From the NCBI GenBank assembly GCA_947579605.1, contig OX388317.1, forward strand, positions 11,551,384 to 11,615,383: DNA of 64,000 bases. Reading direction: 5' to 3'. The stretch comes from Athripsodes cinereus (lineage: Eukaryota > Arthropoda > Insecta > Trichoptera > Leptoceridae). Position 1 is the first letter of the stretch. Each line of letters opens with the position of its first letter. The notes under the pieces are model-generated. The model searched no databases and was not told the DNA's origin. It saw only the letters and a program-made list of their open reading frames with translations. Position numbers and translations under genes: made by a program. Below, in pieces: positions 45,208-57,297 of the stretch.

Positions 45208-45434
45208 CACACCCATACTTTTCATGATAAATACATGAACGCAGATAATATAATACACATACCATAGTAAATATAATATATTCATAAACCCTGCTACGTA
45301 GATATTTTATGGTACAATCAAGAGGATGTCTTTGGCTGTTTTTAAAATAGATTCTTTATAAGCACAATTGTATTGCTTGCTTTGTCCTCTCTTCCTAATC
45401 TATTAGGAGTAGGTATAATAATATTTATAACAAT

Positions 45435-45747
45435 ACTAGCTGACTCGGCAAAAGTTGTATTGCCATATACTAATATCGCTATTAAAATTTAGGAATTCAT
45501 GGTAGAAAGGTGAAAATTTAGGGCTGTATATATTTTTTAATGCCTTAATATAAGAAAATTAAAATAAGACTTTTTGTACAACTATAAAAAAATCGGGGTG
45601 GACCACCCTTAACTTTTTTTTAGGGGTATGAAAAAAAAATGTTGGCCGATTCTAAGACCTACCCGATAACACACAAAATTTCATCAAAATCCGTTTCGGA
45701 GGATTATGATAGCAAACACCGTGACACGAGAATTTATATATTAGACA
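45435..45747 (+). repeat. Interspersed element resembling a common lepidopteran repeat
   Basis: It starts ACTAGCTGACTCGGCAAAAG and has GGGGTGGACCACCCTTAACT, AATGTTGGCCGATTCTAAGA, AATTTCATCAAAATCCGTTT and ends GACACGAGAATTTATATATT. From memory of lepidopteran genomic sequences this order of motifs is characteristic and very abundant. I cannot name its class. It is the main sequence-based support for assigning the window to Lepidoptera. Confidence 0.65.
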
Positions 45748-48301
45748 AGAACCAAAATGAATGATTTTCGTTACCATTTTGTACAATAAAACAAAAATTA
45801 TTTTAGTGTCATCAAAATAAAGTTTTTTATAATGTTCTAAATTAGGTACTATTACTATGTGTATCATTGAAGTACTCGGAGTATTTATTACTGTACATAA
45901 TTAGAAAGTCATGACTATCTTACAGCAATTAAATAACTTTTTTAATTAATTCTGCTCAATTATATTAAAGCCTATTGTAAATAATTTTTTGTTATTTATT
46001 TATTTCTTCTATCTAACAATCTGTTTTTCATAATACCTACCTAGAGTAATACAAAGAAGAAACTCGGATGAAAAAACAAATACTTAATATTTATGAAAAT
46101 CGATTGAAAAAGTGGAATGATTAATTTGTTTCATGTTATATTTGTAAATGTTTTATTCAAAAGTTGGGTATGGGTTTGAAATATACCTAAATATATCACA
46201 AAACCTTCAGCAATATGCTCTTATGCCACGAAGGCAGATATCTTAGGTTATCAGCAAGATGAATAAAAATATTTTGATAATTATTTTTCGAGATTTTATA
46301 TAAACTTATCGCTTATAATTTTATTTGTATAACTTTCCTGATTTGTTAAATTATTTTCATTAGTAAAGTAAAGCCTTCTCTTGTTTCCTTGTGCCAGTCA
46401 AACAAATAGGAAGATGGGTATTTAGTAGTCAATTTATAAATTTAAAAATAGATATACTTATAAGATATATGTAAAATATATTAAATAAGCTTACCCACGT
46501 CCATTTCTTGTTTAAATAGAACCATTCAAACATAATATCTGACTATTGTATTTTGTTTCGTATGAAGATGACATCAACCGTTCACATATTATATCATTCA
46601 TGAAAATGTGCATTGTTTGTTTATGTACCAGAATTGCATGAAACTTGTGTTCTTATCGAGCATTTGAAACCGGTAAATTGCACCCAATGCACAATACTAT
46701 CCCTTGTGGAAGCATTTCATGCAAAAACAAGCTCCCTGTGCATTAATTATGATATTATTATGCAGATTAGCTTTATGAAAGCTTTGGTTTACCTATATAT
46801 TATTATAAGTCTAGGTATGTGTTATAAGCATTGCATTGTCATAAATTGATAATGTTGGTTGACCTAATAATTGAATGTTTTTCTCACCAACAAGACTCTT
46901 GGTGGTTCGAATGATATTTTTTCATAAGACACTATTTTTGTGTAGAAAATCTTTTTCAGAACGCGAGGAGAAATACGCCTTCGGATTTCTAAATTGGAAC
47001 TTTATTTTCACCTTCTTATTGTCAGAAGAGCCTTGAAGAGTAAATGCATGTACATCTGTATGGCAAATTATTGTACCCATCTCAATAAAAATAATGATTT
47101 CGAGATATTTATACAACTTAAAAAACATTTTTAGTTTCGAAGACAACGACATCGAATGTCATAAATCGGATCACTTTAATAAAATTCGAGAATAACTAAA
47201 ACCTTTATTTTTAAATGTAATGATAAAATAAATTGGGTTGTTAATCTAGGGAATATTTATAATTATATAATACATAAATATATTTAACGATAAACACAAA
47301 ATAAAAGAAAATAAATTTATGGAATAAATTTATCTGCGTAAGTTTGAGATTGATAGTAGTACGATGTAATCAGTCTATTTTTATCACATACATAATACTT
47401 TTATGAAGTTTTCCTTTGTTTTCTGCTATTTTATATATTTATATCGATCACGTTTTTAATCTCATTTTATATGGATGTCTAGCATATTGTACAAATATTT
47501 TAAAGTATTGTCATAAAAACAATTGACCATAATATTGTATTTCTTTTGTGTATTTTGAGGAAAAAAGCGCTTGTACTGAAATAAGAAATAAACAATCACC
47601 AAAGGATAGACTTACTAACATTTTTATAGAGATCTGTTACATTATACTGAAAAACCAATAATTTTTTATTCAACTATGAATTTCGATCATATTTTAACTA
47701 AGTTTGGTTATAATTTGAACTATGTTATATCGTAGGTATAAGTAAGGAATGTTGTTATAAGTCTACATCGTTATTCAGGTTCCGAATTCTGGTTCCTTAC
47801 GTCTCAGATAAACATTATAGACTTATAATAAAAAAATTATCGATAGCATTTTTTCACGTAATAAACGGAATAAATACCAAGAAAACAACTTTCTTGGCAA
47901 TGAAAAATATATTTCACTTGGAATTGATCGTGATCATTTCTGAATGAAGGTCATCACTAAGTCCACAATTTATTCGGTTCAATGTAACGATACTTCAACA
48001 TTAAGCCCAACTTGTGCAACCTCTAATAAAGGGTTGAATAATTTAATCCCCTCCCATTATTGATGCCAATTATTTTGTTAATCTAATGGTACCTACTTAA
48101 TCCGACTAGTGAAATATTATTATCGGTAGCCGGCGGAGTTAAAACCGCAATCGGATTAGCCCTCCGATATTAATAAAATTTTGTTTCGAAATAAATATCT
48201 ATAAAAAGATCAGTCACCCTTCAATTAGAACGTTGCAGATTTTATTTTTAACCGGATTAAAATATGTGTAACTTTTATCAAGGTTTCACGTTTACGTGAA
48301 T

Positions 48302-48560
48302 ATTACTACTACTACTATACCATCACGGCATATCCCACAAGTGGGGTAGCCAGCAGATCAGCTGCATGTAAGAAACATGCAAACTGTCCTCTTCGTGCCA
48401 ATATAAAATCAAGACATTCAGGGTGGGTGGCAAACCTCATCGCTGAATTTAAGATGTATAATGTCTTAATTTTTTCGAACACCTGCCTTTTACAGGACAC
48501 TCGAAAACTTACGCAGAAGAGTGGGAGACCAATTCTTTACCGGGTGCTCCACGGGATATC
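48302..48560 (-). mobile_element. Family S, reference long copy in intron 1
   Basis: This is the longest good copy of the high-copy family. In the + text (element on the - strand) it shows ACTACTACTA tail, CCATCACGGCATATCCCACA, GTGGGGTAGCCAGCAGATCA, CTGTCCTCTTCGTGCCAATA, GGTGGCAAACCTCATCGCTG, CTTTTACAGGACACTCGAAA, and a 5' part GGGAGACCAATTCTTTACCG / GGTGCTCCACGGGATATC. It ends only about 115 bases before exon 2, close to the splice acceptor. It has no pol III boxes and no convincing protein. It may be the 3' part of a LINE or a SINE using a LINE tail. Confidence 0.85.
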
Positions 48561-48676
48561 AGGAGATTGAGTGGATAATTGTGGATATAATGCGTGTCAA
48601 AGTTTCGATCGCTCAGATATACACATGATGAGTATAATGAATAGACTAATATGATTTTCTTTATTTTTTGTTTCAG

Positions 48677-48885
48677 AAATATTTTGCCTGCGTGTGACAG
48701 AACTTCGCGTAGTGCCTCTGAGAGTTCAGCGCGGAGGACGAGTCACATTACAGTGCAAGTACGAGCTTCAGGGAGCTCCTTTGTACTGTGTCAAGTGGTA
48801 CAGGGGACGATACGAGTTCTACAAGTTCACACCTGAAGATAGACCTAGTACCAGAGTTTTCCCTTTCTCAGGGATCAACGTAGAT
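48677..48885 (+). CDS. beat: Beat-like gene, exon 2 (first half of N-terminal Ig domain)
   Basis: It is bounded by TTTGTTTCAG and GTAAGT and stays open in the frame set by exon 1, exit phase 0. It encodes the first half of a V-type Ig domain: GGRVTLQCKYELQGAPLYCV contains the B-strand cysteine (residue 43) and a second cysteine at 54. KWYRGRYEFYKFTPED has the core tryptophan (57) and the YEFY/FxxxP pattern that marks insect Beat proteins. The exon closes with FPFSGINVD, another strong Beat signature. Beat proteins act in motor-axon guidance and defasciculation and bind Sidestep-type receptors (family knowledge). I infer the same for this gene without knowing the paralogue. Confidence 0.92.
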
Positions 48886-48960
48886 GTAAGTTTGAATTAT
48901 TCATATTCTTTTTTCTTTTATTTAAACTTAAACTCATTATTTGATTAAGAATATAAAATA

Positions 48961-49168
48961 TTAATCATATTTTGAATTACTCTAGATTAATCGTTCCAAA
49001 TGATCACACCCACCGATAGTCAACCTATTGGAATGGGTATTTACTAGGTAATAATGTTGTATATGATACACATACCTACCTAATTAATACCTATTCAAAT
49101 AGGTTGACTATCGGTGAGTTTGGTCAAGTGGAATGATTGATCTAGAGTGGTTCAAAATATGATAAACA
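48961..49168. mobile_element. Fold-back element (MITE-like) in intron 2
   Basis: Inverted arms of about 80 bases (from about 48961 and to about 49168) read TCATATTTTGAATTACTCTA ... CACCGATAGTCAACCTATT and the mirrored ... AATAGGTTGACTATCGGTG / GAGTGGTTCAAAATATGATA. Identity between arms is roughly 85 percent by eye. A 45-base AT-rich centre separates them. It is non-coding. It begins only about 75 bases after the exon 2 donor. Confidence 0.8.
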
Positions 49169-49244
49169 TCTACACTTCTAGTAAGTAAAATCCAGTTCCC
49201 GACATCCAATTTTGTCAAAAAACTCAAAACACAATATGAAATGT

Positions 49245-49315
49245 CTATTTTTTTATATTTTACGAATACTTGCTTTTACAGGGCATTTGAAAACTTACAG
49301 ACAGAGTCTCCACGA
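49245..49315 (-). repeat. Family S 5' fragment
   Basis: CTTGCTTTTACAGGGCATTT, GAAAACTTACAGACAGAGTC, TCCACG match the 5' side of family S on the - strand. The hairpin end is absent. Confidence 0.5.
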
Positions 49316-50319
49316 ATATAATTCAATCATTTGTTTAATATTTATTATGTGTGGTAAATAATTCAGGCTTCTGCACGTTTCAATTTCGTAAAACACAATG
49401 AATAAGTGCTACATGATATTATATTGCGTAATTGAATTCAAAACTTATTCATAGCGCCAAATATAATTACCAGCCATGTTTATCATACTATTAATATTAA
49501 AATCCTTGATAGTTTCGTGTATTTATAATATATGGAAGCTATAGAATGATAGTCTTTATAACCACGGGTGAAAATTCTCTTTAAACGAACTATATACACA
49601 CAATTTTAGTGCTACATATATCTGTATGTCGGAGCGAAACACTATTATGTCACGAGAAGACATTTTTGAGAATAGCCGTTCAAAGTTTTTTTTTACAAAA
49701 TTACATTTACCTCTTACGTGATTTTTACGCAAAATTAATATTAAAGGTTGTTGTGGTTCATTGATACTAAATGTGTTTTTTTTAATTTGAACGATATGAA
49801 GTTTAAACGACGTTGTTTTGCTTTCATAGAAATTTGATAAAAAAAAATCGATGAATGTTACAAAATGTAACGCGTTTTAAATATAGGTCTTGCCATCAAA
49901 AATTAACATAACAGGGACTAAAAAATTATGTTCATAAGTCACTTTAGCCAAAATTGTATAGTCTCCTTGTTTTACTGTTTTATGACATGTAGAAGTGAGT
50001 TTATAGTTAGCGAAGCGCCTGGCAGCACTCAAGCAGGCATCATTGCAAATTGATTTACATAATTTAATTTTAATTATAGTGTCTGGAAATTAGGCTAATA
50101 GGATTAGAAGCGGGGAACTTTACTTGGGTAATTAATGTTAGATAATGTTCCTATCGATATTTAAAGTTACAAAAGCAATTTTCAACCCTTTTTTGACTAA
50201 AAATCAGTTTGTTCAGCAGTTTTTGCGAGGGATATTAGATTTTTTTTTTTGAGAATGGAAACGATTTTCGGGAATTTTCTTAAACTATATTCTTTTCACA
50301 CATAGCTCATTGCACGGGT

Positions 50320-50425
50320 CCTTGCACACGACGGAGGATCGCTCGAGATGGAGACAGATGATCTGCAGAATGAGGCATGATGGTCACGATCCTTAGAATT
50401 GAGGGAACGATGAAGATAATGATGA
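50320..50425 (+). pseudogene. LINE RT C-terminal fragment (RTE-like)
   Basis: The frame reads TEDRSRWRQMICRMRHDGHD-P and a stop at the TAG of GATCCTTAG. It is followed by GAACGATGAAGATAATGATG as a decayed tandem tail. The xEDRxxWRxM...HDGHDP ending is a common LINE terminus. Upstream coding sequence is missing. Confidence 0.65.
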
Positions 50426-50484
50426 CATACTCATAAAACTTGACAATTTAAGGGGGTAGAATTGCCTTAAATGTGAATTAATAT

Positions 50485-50570
50485 TTAGGAGATCTAAAAT
50501 CAGCGATGAGGTGTGCCATGAATCTTGAATGTCTTATTTAGATATGTATGTATGGCATGGGGTATAATCA
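50485..50570 (+). repeat. Family S fragment
   Basis: AAATCAGCGATGAGGTGTGC, CATGAATCTTGAATGTCTTA match the inner part of family S on the + strand, followed by TATGTATGTATGGCATGGGG. Confidence 0.45.
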
Positions 50571-51159
50571 TAAAATAACTTTCTTCTACATTTTTTCGTC
50601 ATTAATTCTAATTTGAATATCCCAATCCTCCCATATAAAAATATTTAGCACACACTAAATATAGGTCTGGTATACGTTCCATATGTATCAACAATTTTGT
50701 ATAAGAAGCAATTTTACATCCGAGTATTGATCTAACGCGTCTAGTCTTTATAGATATATTATAATAATATGCCAATATCCTGAAAATATCCTTACTCGAA
50801 CAAAATGCTTAATCCGCAATAAAAATCCCTCTATGAATATATTCAAACTCATACCTTCGCCTTACTTATAGGTATCTTTTCAAGAATTCGCACGTTATAT
50901 CTACACATAATGTGACCATTTTTGCTTTAACAACGGTATAATATAAACGAGATTAAAAGAAGGTGTATTGAAGAAAACGTTCCTTTTCTTATAGTTTCTC
51001 TTTACCAGCAACATTTAAAATGTGAAGGATGAACTAATGTATGAAAAATATGAATTATTTCAAAGGACCATAAAAAGATTAATAAAAAAGAAAAAAGTGA
51101 TGAAACTTTTTTTGATAATAATTATCCAAGTATTTAAATACTCTACACACCAATGAAAT

Positions 51160-51520
51160 GAAAATGCTCAGATGGGCTAGTGGTGTAATAAGGATGTGGA
51201 TAGGGTGAGAAATGTCCGTATCCGTAGTAGTTTCAAAGTCACTCCCATCGGTGAAAAAATAACAGAAAACTGATTAAGATGGTACGGGCACATCTTGAGA
51301 CTACCACAGGATAACATGATCGAAAATACAATGGACGTAGAAATAGGACCCAGAAGACCAGGCAAACCAGTGGATGTCCACAATAGCCAGGGATATGAAG
51401 GAGGCAAAGTTCCGCTCGGAGGACGCAGGGGACCGGAAAACTTTGAAGATGAGGACTAAGAGAGCCGACCCCAAGTAAATGGGATAAAGGCGAGGGCGAA
51501 GAAGAAGAAGAACCCTAATA
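51160..51520 (+). pseudogene. RTE-like LINE RT C-terminus, frameshifted, with (GAA)n tail
   Basis: Pieces in shifting frames encode EMKMLRWASGVIR, RVRNVRIRSSFKVTPIGEKI, ENRLRWYGHILRLPQDNMIE and GPRRPGKPVD. The later part is readable only after a frameshift near 51365, where the family expects a WW(T)TI-type block, then RTKRADPK and stop, and a GAAGAAGAAGAAG tail. This is the textbook C-terminus of RTE-type LINEs. At least one frameshift and the 5' truncation make it non-functional. Confidence 0.82.
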
Positions 51521-51599
51521 TTTAAATACAAATATAACAGTCATTATAAGTATAAACATAAAAAGCCAAATAAACGTGAAAATATGACAAAGAGGATAA

Positions 51600-51790
51600 T
51601 TCTACCTGAAAGTGGGGGTGTGAGGAAGAGCGGACGTCTGAAAACCAAGGGCTTGATCACGTGAATCAAATTCTCAAAGACGGACGTGCGTCAAGTAAGA
51701 GGAATTGACGTGCGTGTATAAGAAGTTGTATGAATGTAGAAAAAGCTAAAGAAGTATATTTAAAGGACAGTTCTATATTATGACGTACCG
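51600..51790 (+). pseudogene. RTE/Rex1-like LINE C-terminus, same family as 29138-29378
   Basis: It encodes VRKSGRLKTKGLDHVNQILK, DGRASSKRN, a stop (TGA of GAATTGACG), then RACIRSCMNVEKAKEVYLKD. It matches RKRGRPRTTWLDHVDQILKD... with an in-frame stop and a later frame disturbance. The 3' hairpin and tandem tail are lost. Confidence 0.75.
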
Positions 51791-51954
51791 TTTAAATAAA
51801 TACTTATTTTCATAATAAAATAATACAATATATATTGACAATTTCCACAGATCGAGCTTGTTCCAAACTAACATACGAATCATCTATTATACAATGCACC
51901 TTACACATCTAAATGTAACATTTAATCCTACGACAATTTGAAAAAGGCCATTAT

Positions 51955-52022
51955 TCATTATGCCATGGCCGGGAATCGAACCCAAAATCTCGTTACCTCT
52001 ACACCATATCGCCACAGTGCTG
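51955..52022 (-). repeat. tRNA-derived SINE fragment
   Basis: On the - strand an A box TGGTGTAGAGG and a B box GGTTCGATTCCC are both excellent, but only about 20 bases apart. The anticodon arm of a tRNA is therefore missing and the acceptor stem does not close. I read it as a SINE head, not a tRNA gene. Confidence 0.6.
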
Positions 52023-53982
52023 ATGGTTCTTAAGAACGTACTTAATAAAGAAATTTTCATGATCAGTAAATAAACTAAGTGAGAGAGACAGCATCATGCT
52101 ACGTATGTGTATTCTAGCCGATATTTTAGCCCCAATTTGTTGTGCCATTATTCAATTAGCATTTCCAATAGAGTTATTCTCATACATAAATCTTATCCAG
52201 TGAGGGAAAATAAACCAAACATTGCATACTCGTATGGTAAATAATTATATAATACGGTATTATAAGTTTCCGTCACTTATACTCGACTTACATGTGATTA
52301 GTCAGTGGTTAGTAAGATTTCAGTTTTCACACAATGTTTATCTCAAATCTCCGATGAAAGAAAAATGGTGTTAATATAATAGTGAATACATTGTTTTATT
52401 GCATAATACTTGACGACATCTTGAGATGACAATTTAACGAAGTAAGACATTCCAACAAATGCAATTTACTCATTTGTCTATGAATTTTTATTCATCTCAT
52501 TTAGTTTGCAAAATGATCCTATTTGAATTTTAATTTGTAATTTAATTACAAACCAGATCAATCAGTAATCAGCTGCTGAAAATTTGCGTTGCGTAGGTAC
52601 GTTTGTATTCACATGTATTAGTATGAACTAATGATAATGCATTGATTTGTTATCCAATGCAAATCTCATAGTACAAATAGGACTTAAGATATGGCTGTTA
52701 CACTGTTGGACATAATGTGAATTAGGTTTCCACTATGCAACAACAATGATATAATAATATATTGTCAAATAGTAATTTGTCCAGAGGCAGGTTATTAATA
52801 TCAGCAATGTCATCATCAATAAGAGTCTATAGGATCACAGTAAAGGCACCATTGCGTATTTTCACGGTAGACGTGAGGCAGCTACCGCAAGACAGAGTAC
52901 GTTTACGTCACGACTACCATCAGTAATATAAAGTGTTTGGCTTCACAGAATGATATCAAATATTCATCTCACAGTAGGTGAACACGCAACCACGGCCCCT
53001 TCAATGAAAAACCTAATTTCTCTTCATAATAACATTAAGGTGAATGTTATTAATATCAATAAGCGTAATACTTCAAATATGCGTCCAATTTGATTTTGTA
53101 AAGATTCGTTCCTGCTAACGCGGCACATCACTTGAAATGGTGCTGTTGGATGGAAACGGTGTCATAAATGAATCCATACTATCTTAGTCAGCCGTTCAAC
53201 AGAACATTGTTAATCTGTTAATAAAGATTTATTATTATTAAATCGATAGTGGTGTCGTAAGTCAATGTTGTTCATCGTCACCGTCTGATGCAGTTGTTGC
53301 GTGCTGTGAGGCACGAAATCGTACTTTGGTACACTACAATATTATTAGGACGTCATATTCAGATTAGTTTCTGATGACGTACGAGGATTTAAGTTTGGGT
53401 AAATATTTATCACGTCACTGGACAATAATTTAATATTGTTTATACAAAGCCTTGCATGGATTGATGTTATGTAATTAGAAAATTGGATGTATTGCTCGTG
53501 AACTAATCCTCGAAAGTACATAATACAAATTCCTATTTGCTAGGATCATTTCCATTTAATTCTCATACACACGTTTTCATTGTTGTTTTGCCTTTTTTGT
53601 GAAACTCAATCTGAGTTTATACTAAATCAGAATAAGATGAAAGACATTACACGTGAAATGGGTTCGTCCTTTTGAGATTTGAAAATTTATTATTATTTTT
53701 GTAGAACTCAAGTATACTTGTACATATTTTATTTGTTTGTTTACAAACTGAGTATTTTTGAAATGAACGTTTTCTACAGCATAACTTTACATTTAAAAAA
53801 TCTTCTATTTATTTTTTGTATCTATTACGTAATATTTTAAGTAAAGTTTCATTTAAAAATAATTATTGTCACCAATTTTACAGAAATGATTACTTAGAAT
53901 CAGAGTTTCTCTTTTCACTCCTTTTCCTTGTGTTTATATTTAACGAGGGGTAGTTTGTATCAATATTTTTCCTTTGTTACAG

Positions 53983-54118
53983 CTGATGAACTCAAACGCA
54001 ACTCAAGTAGTCTTGCAAAGGGTAGACTTCGCTCTGTCTGGTAACTTTAGTTGTGAAGTGTCGGCAGATGCTCCGTCCTTTTCCACGGGAGTAGCCTCAG
54101 GACATTTGGAGGTTGTTA
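53983..54118 (+). CDS. beat: Beat-like gene, exon 3 (second half of N-terminal Ig domain)
   Basis: It enters in phase 0 after TTACAG and leaves in phase 1 at a GTAAGT donor (54119). It encodes LMNSNATQVVLQRVDFALSG, then NFSCEVSADAPSFSTG. The F-strand cysteine (residue 110) pairs with Cys43 of exon 2, and SGNFSCEVSADAPSF is nearly diagnostic of Beat proteins. N-glycosylation sequons NAT and NFS are present. With exon 2 it completes one V-type Ig domain of about 90 residues, split by an intron in the loop after GINVD. Confidence 0.93.
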
Positions 54119-54483
54119 GTAAGTATACCGCTTTTTTTTTACTTCATGGATTCTTCTAAAGTTTATTTATGTAACCTTATAAAACAATTTCATATCAAGG
54201 CAAATCCCAAAACTTGTATCTTCTGGTATATTTATTACTGTGTTGTAATAAACTGAACATTAATTTTATTTCTTATTTATTTTTATTTGCTTGTTTTAGG
54301 AGATACTTAGCATTTATGGATAATTGTTGATCATTGCAATAGATTATCGTATTCCTGTTATATTAAAAAAAAGTTTTTTATAGCTTTTTGATTTAAGTTT
54401 CAATAATTAACGCTGATAAAACCATTCCATATAAATTTTACAGAAAAATCTTATATAATTGAGAAAAATCTTATATAATCTTT

Positions 54484-54673
54484 GAGTTCGTCGGTAGCCT
54501 GGAGGTAGAGTCTCGGCCTCGTGAACATGGGGTCCGTGGTTCGATACCAGGTGCCGGCAAACTCCCCTTTCACGACACAAGCTTTTAGTAGCTAACTGTG
54601 AAAGGTGTATAAAGTTGTATTTGGGTTTATAACAAAAACCCAGATATATCTTTTTTAAAAAAAAAAAAAAATT
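54484..54673 (+). mobile_element. tRNA-derived SINE (family T), copy 2, in intron 3
   Basis: It is near-identical to 21846-22028 (CGGTAGCCTGGAGGTAGAGT ...). The B box is GGTTCGATACC, so one B-box base is changed from copy 1. It has poly(A) of about 17. It lies in the sense orientation of the host gene. Just upstream, AGAAAAATCTTATATAAT occurs twice in tandem (54441-54480). Confidence 0.9.
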
Positions 54674-56116
54674 TAAATGTCTGTAATTTAATTAAAAAAG
54701 TCATAAGCCAGAATATTTTTTATATTTATTTAAAATCTATTTACATAAATGGATAAAATATATTTCAGTAAGTATAAATGTTGCACGTGGATGTTCATTG
54801 TTTCACAGAATGTTACGTAATATGTTTTTTGCTTACTTTACGTAACATTTTATAGCAAGCTAAAACTTATATCAAAAGTTTGTGAGTGAAAATGTTTGCA
54901 ATATTAATAGTTTTGTATAAAAAAGTACGAAGCAAAAAATGAGGCTTATTCGGCTTAGATATTTTAATCTTTGAAAGCTCCAGAAGTGACGAATAAATTG
55001 TGAGAATATTTTATAAAACTTTGTGATTACGCGTAAATATTGATAAATTAATGACGATTTGTATACGAAATTGTATAATAGAGATATACTTAATATGATT
55101 AAAGTTTTGATTAAAATAGTTATGTACATTTTTTTCCACTTGTAATCTATGGTATCATATTAAAAGGCATTTGTTCTATATTTGTATTTTACAATGAACT
55201 CGTTTCTATGAAAGATATTTTAAAACTTATTCATTTTTACGATACTTATTTTTGGTAAACCTAAATAGGGTTTGACATATAATAATTATATTGTTATATG
55301 TTGTCATATAGGTAAGCACCCATTGTAGATCTCTCTGTTTCTGGAACATCACAAAATAAAAGAAAATAAAAAAAAACATCTGTGAACGCTCTGATTCAAG
55401 AAATGAAAGCAATATTACAATAAAGATATAATTTATATTTTTTAAGAAGACTGTTTATTTTATTTAAGAAATGGCATACAAAGCAAATTTACTTTTTCTT
55501 TTGAGCATATTTAAAGCTTTTTGGGTCCATGATTACCTTAGTTTATCCACAAGCTAAATTTATATAACGGATAAGTAAATAAAGTGAAAATGTAGGTACC
55601 CAATATTTTCCATCTAATTTGTTATTCAATAATTATATGATGAATTAAACTGAATAGGTTATCAAAATTCCTTTAGCGTCTCTTCTCAGAAGACTCTTTA
55701 TCTAAATTTATATACCTACATATTATAATTATAATGTTGAGATTTAATCCTAGTGTGAATTTCCGTTTGAACTTGAAGTAATAGATGCCAAACAGGGAGA
55801 TCAATAATAGGACCTTTTATTAATGAGGATTCGGTTTTTCAAAACGACGGCCGGGTCAGGTTATTATGGGGTGCTTAGGAAGAAATGCGATATGTTTAAT
55901 GTATAGATTTCCCTCGTTTCATACCAGGATTTAGGATATAAGATTATCCTTTATACACGTAAATAGGATTTTGTGTCACATGGAAATGAATGTTGGCTTA
56001 AAAATTACCGATGAAAATGATACTGGTTTGACCGAATACCGAAAATCCGGCAAGAATTAATTCTATATAGCCTTATATTTGGCAGCCGGATAATCGATAT
56101 CTATCTAAACGTGTTT

Positions 56117-56310
56117 CATCATCATCATCATCGCCCTCAACGCTCCTCTCGGGAGCACAGGGCAGAAACCAGCCTTCTTCATTTAGAGCGTCTGCTTGCC
56201 AATCGCGTCACCTTTTCCCACGACATTCCCTGCGCTCAGATGTCGTCGTCATTCGAACGGTGTATTGTAAAAGAGAGAAGCCAGGGCTGACGAGACCCTT
56301 GTGGACCGAA
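56117..56310 (-). pseudogene. LINE family A, RT C-terminus with (ATG)n tail
   Basis: On the - strand the frame ends ...SALCSREER with TGA (56137-56139 complement). It is followed by a GGGCG and five ATG units, visible as CATCATCATCATCATCG at 56117-56133. Landmarks are CAACGCTCCTCTCGGGAGCA, GGGCAGAAACCAGCC and CATTCGAACGGTGTATTGTA. This is the copy with the clearest 3' tandem tail of family A. Confidence 0.82.
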
Positions 56311-56564
56311 GAACAGTGTTTTTTTTGGCCAACCACCATTGGGCATTCTCAGAACATGACCCAGACAGAACCATCGTCTGTCCTGTGTAAAGTAATTAAG
56401 ATACTATAGTTCGAATATACATGACATGTGCAATCTGTTAATGGGTTAATATTATTTATAATGTAATACATATTATATTTCTATACAACCTGTAGATGTG
56501 CCAGTGAAATAAAATGAAGTAAAAAACATTTTATCGTTAGTGATTAAATGATGTCCATCCTAAA

Positions 56565-56665
56565 TGTCTATATTGACACGGAAAGGACGACATCACTTTG
56601 TTATATCACATGCACTTAGTCCACTGGCTTCCAAACTTCCAGACAATTTTGTGATGGTATTATTG
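56565..56665 (+). repeat. Family S, diverged
   Basis: TATTGACACGGAAAGGACGA, TATATCACATGCACTTAGTC, CACTGGCTTCCAAACTTCC and TTGTGATGGTATTATTGAAT align in order with the 3' half of family S. Confidence 0.55.
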
Positions 56666-57111
56666 AATGAGAAAATTTAAACTTTCTGAATGTGATTTAA
56701 ATAAATGATTTTTGTCTTAAATGTTCATTGCACATAAATCAAACGTTTATAAATTTACCAGCTGATCTAGCGAACTTCGTACCGCCTAAAAATCATTCAA
56801 TGATTCAATGATTGATATTTTTAATCTCTTTATTTTGTTATTGTTATTCTATAAAATAGGCTAATCTATATAACAAACATCATCCTTGATTTTGTATAAT
56901 TCTCCATTTTGCATTTTTATTGAAGTAAAATATATGGCGTAAATAATTTTCTTCGTAATTTTTCTTCCCGTGAATTTGTTAGATACCTATTTTAAGAGCC
57001 TATCGATTATACGAGACGGAGAAGAATCCGAATCGATCATTTGAATCGGTACAGCCATTCTTGAGTTGTAAATAGTGTAACTAACACCACTTTCTTTTAT
57101 ATGTAGGTATA

Positions 57112-57132
57112 GATATATATATATATATATAG
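57112..57132. repeat. (AT)n microsatellite
   Basis: About ten AT units near TATAGATATATATATATATA. Confidence 0.8.
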
Positions 57133-57297
57133 ATTGAAAATGTTCAGAAACCGGATAATTGTCACATCTGTATTAGAAATAAAATTAATTACTATAGTTG
57201 GGTGATATTGAATCTGGGTTGGATAGGGTTACGGTAAAAAGTTTTAAACATACCTCTTTTTTATACACAAAACCTACGTTCTTATATATCTATTTAC

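Larger units (their letters stand above)
35245..48676 (+). other. Intron 1 of the beat-like gene (13.4 kb)
   Basis: It is bounded by GTAAGT at 35245 and TTTGTTTCAG ending at 48676. It holds many mobile-element fragments listed separately. The stretches 37530-38430, 41290-41480, 41560-42980, 43500-43850, 43970-44600 and 45750-48300 are AT-rich with nothing I recognise. Confidence 0.65.
48886..53982 (+). other. Intron 2 of the beat-like gene (5.1 kb)
   Basis: GTAAGT at 48886, acceptor CCTTTGTTACAG ending at 53982. It contains a fold-back element, RTE-type LINE ends and family S fragments listed separately. The stretches 49320-50310 and 52030-53960 hold nothing I recognise. At 52850-52920 a slightly GC-richer patch (GTAGACGTGAGGCAGC) remains unexplained. 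Confidence 0.8.

Noticed and set aside
51955..52022. Functional tRNA gene on the - strand
   Set aside because: A and B boxes are excellent but too close together. The anticodon arm is missing and the acceptor stem does not close.
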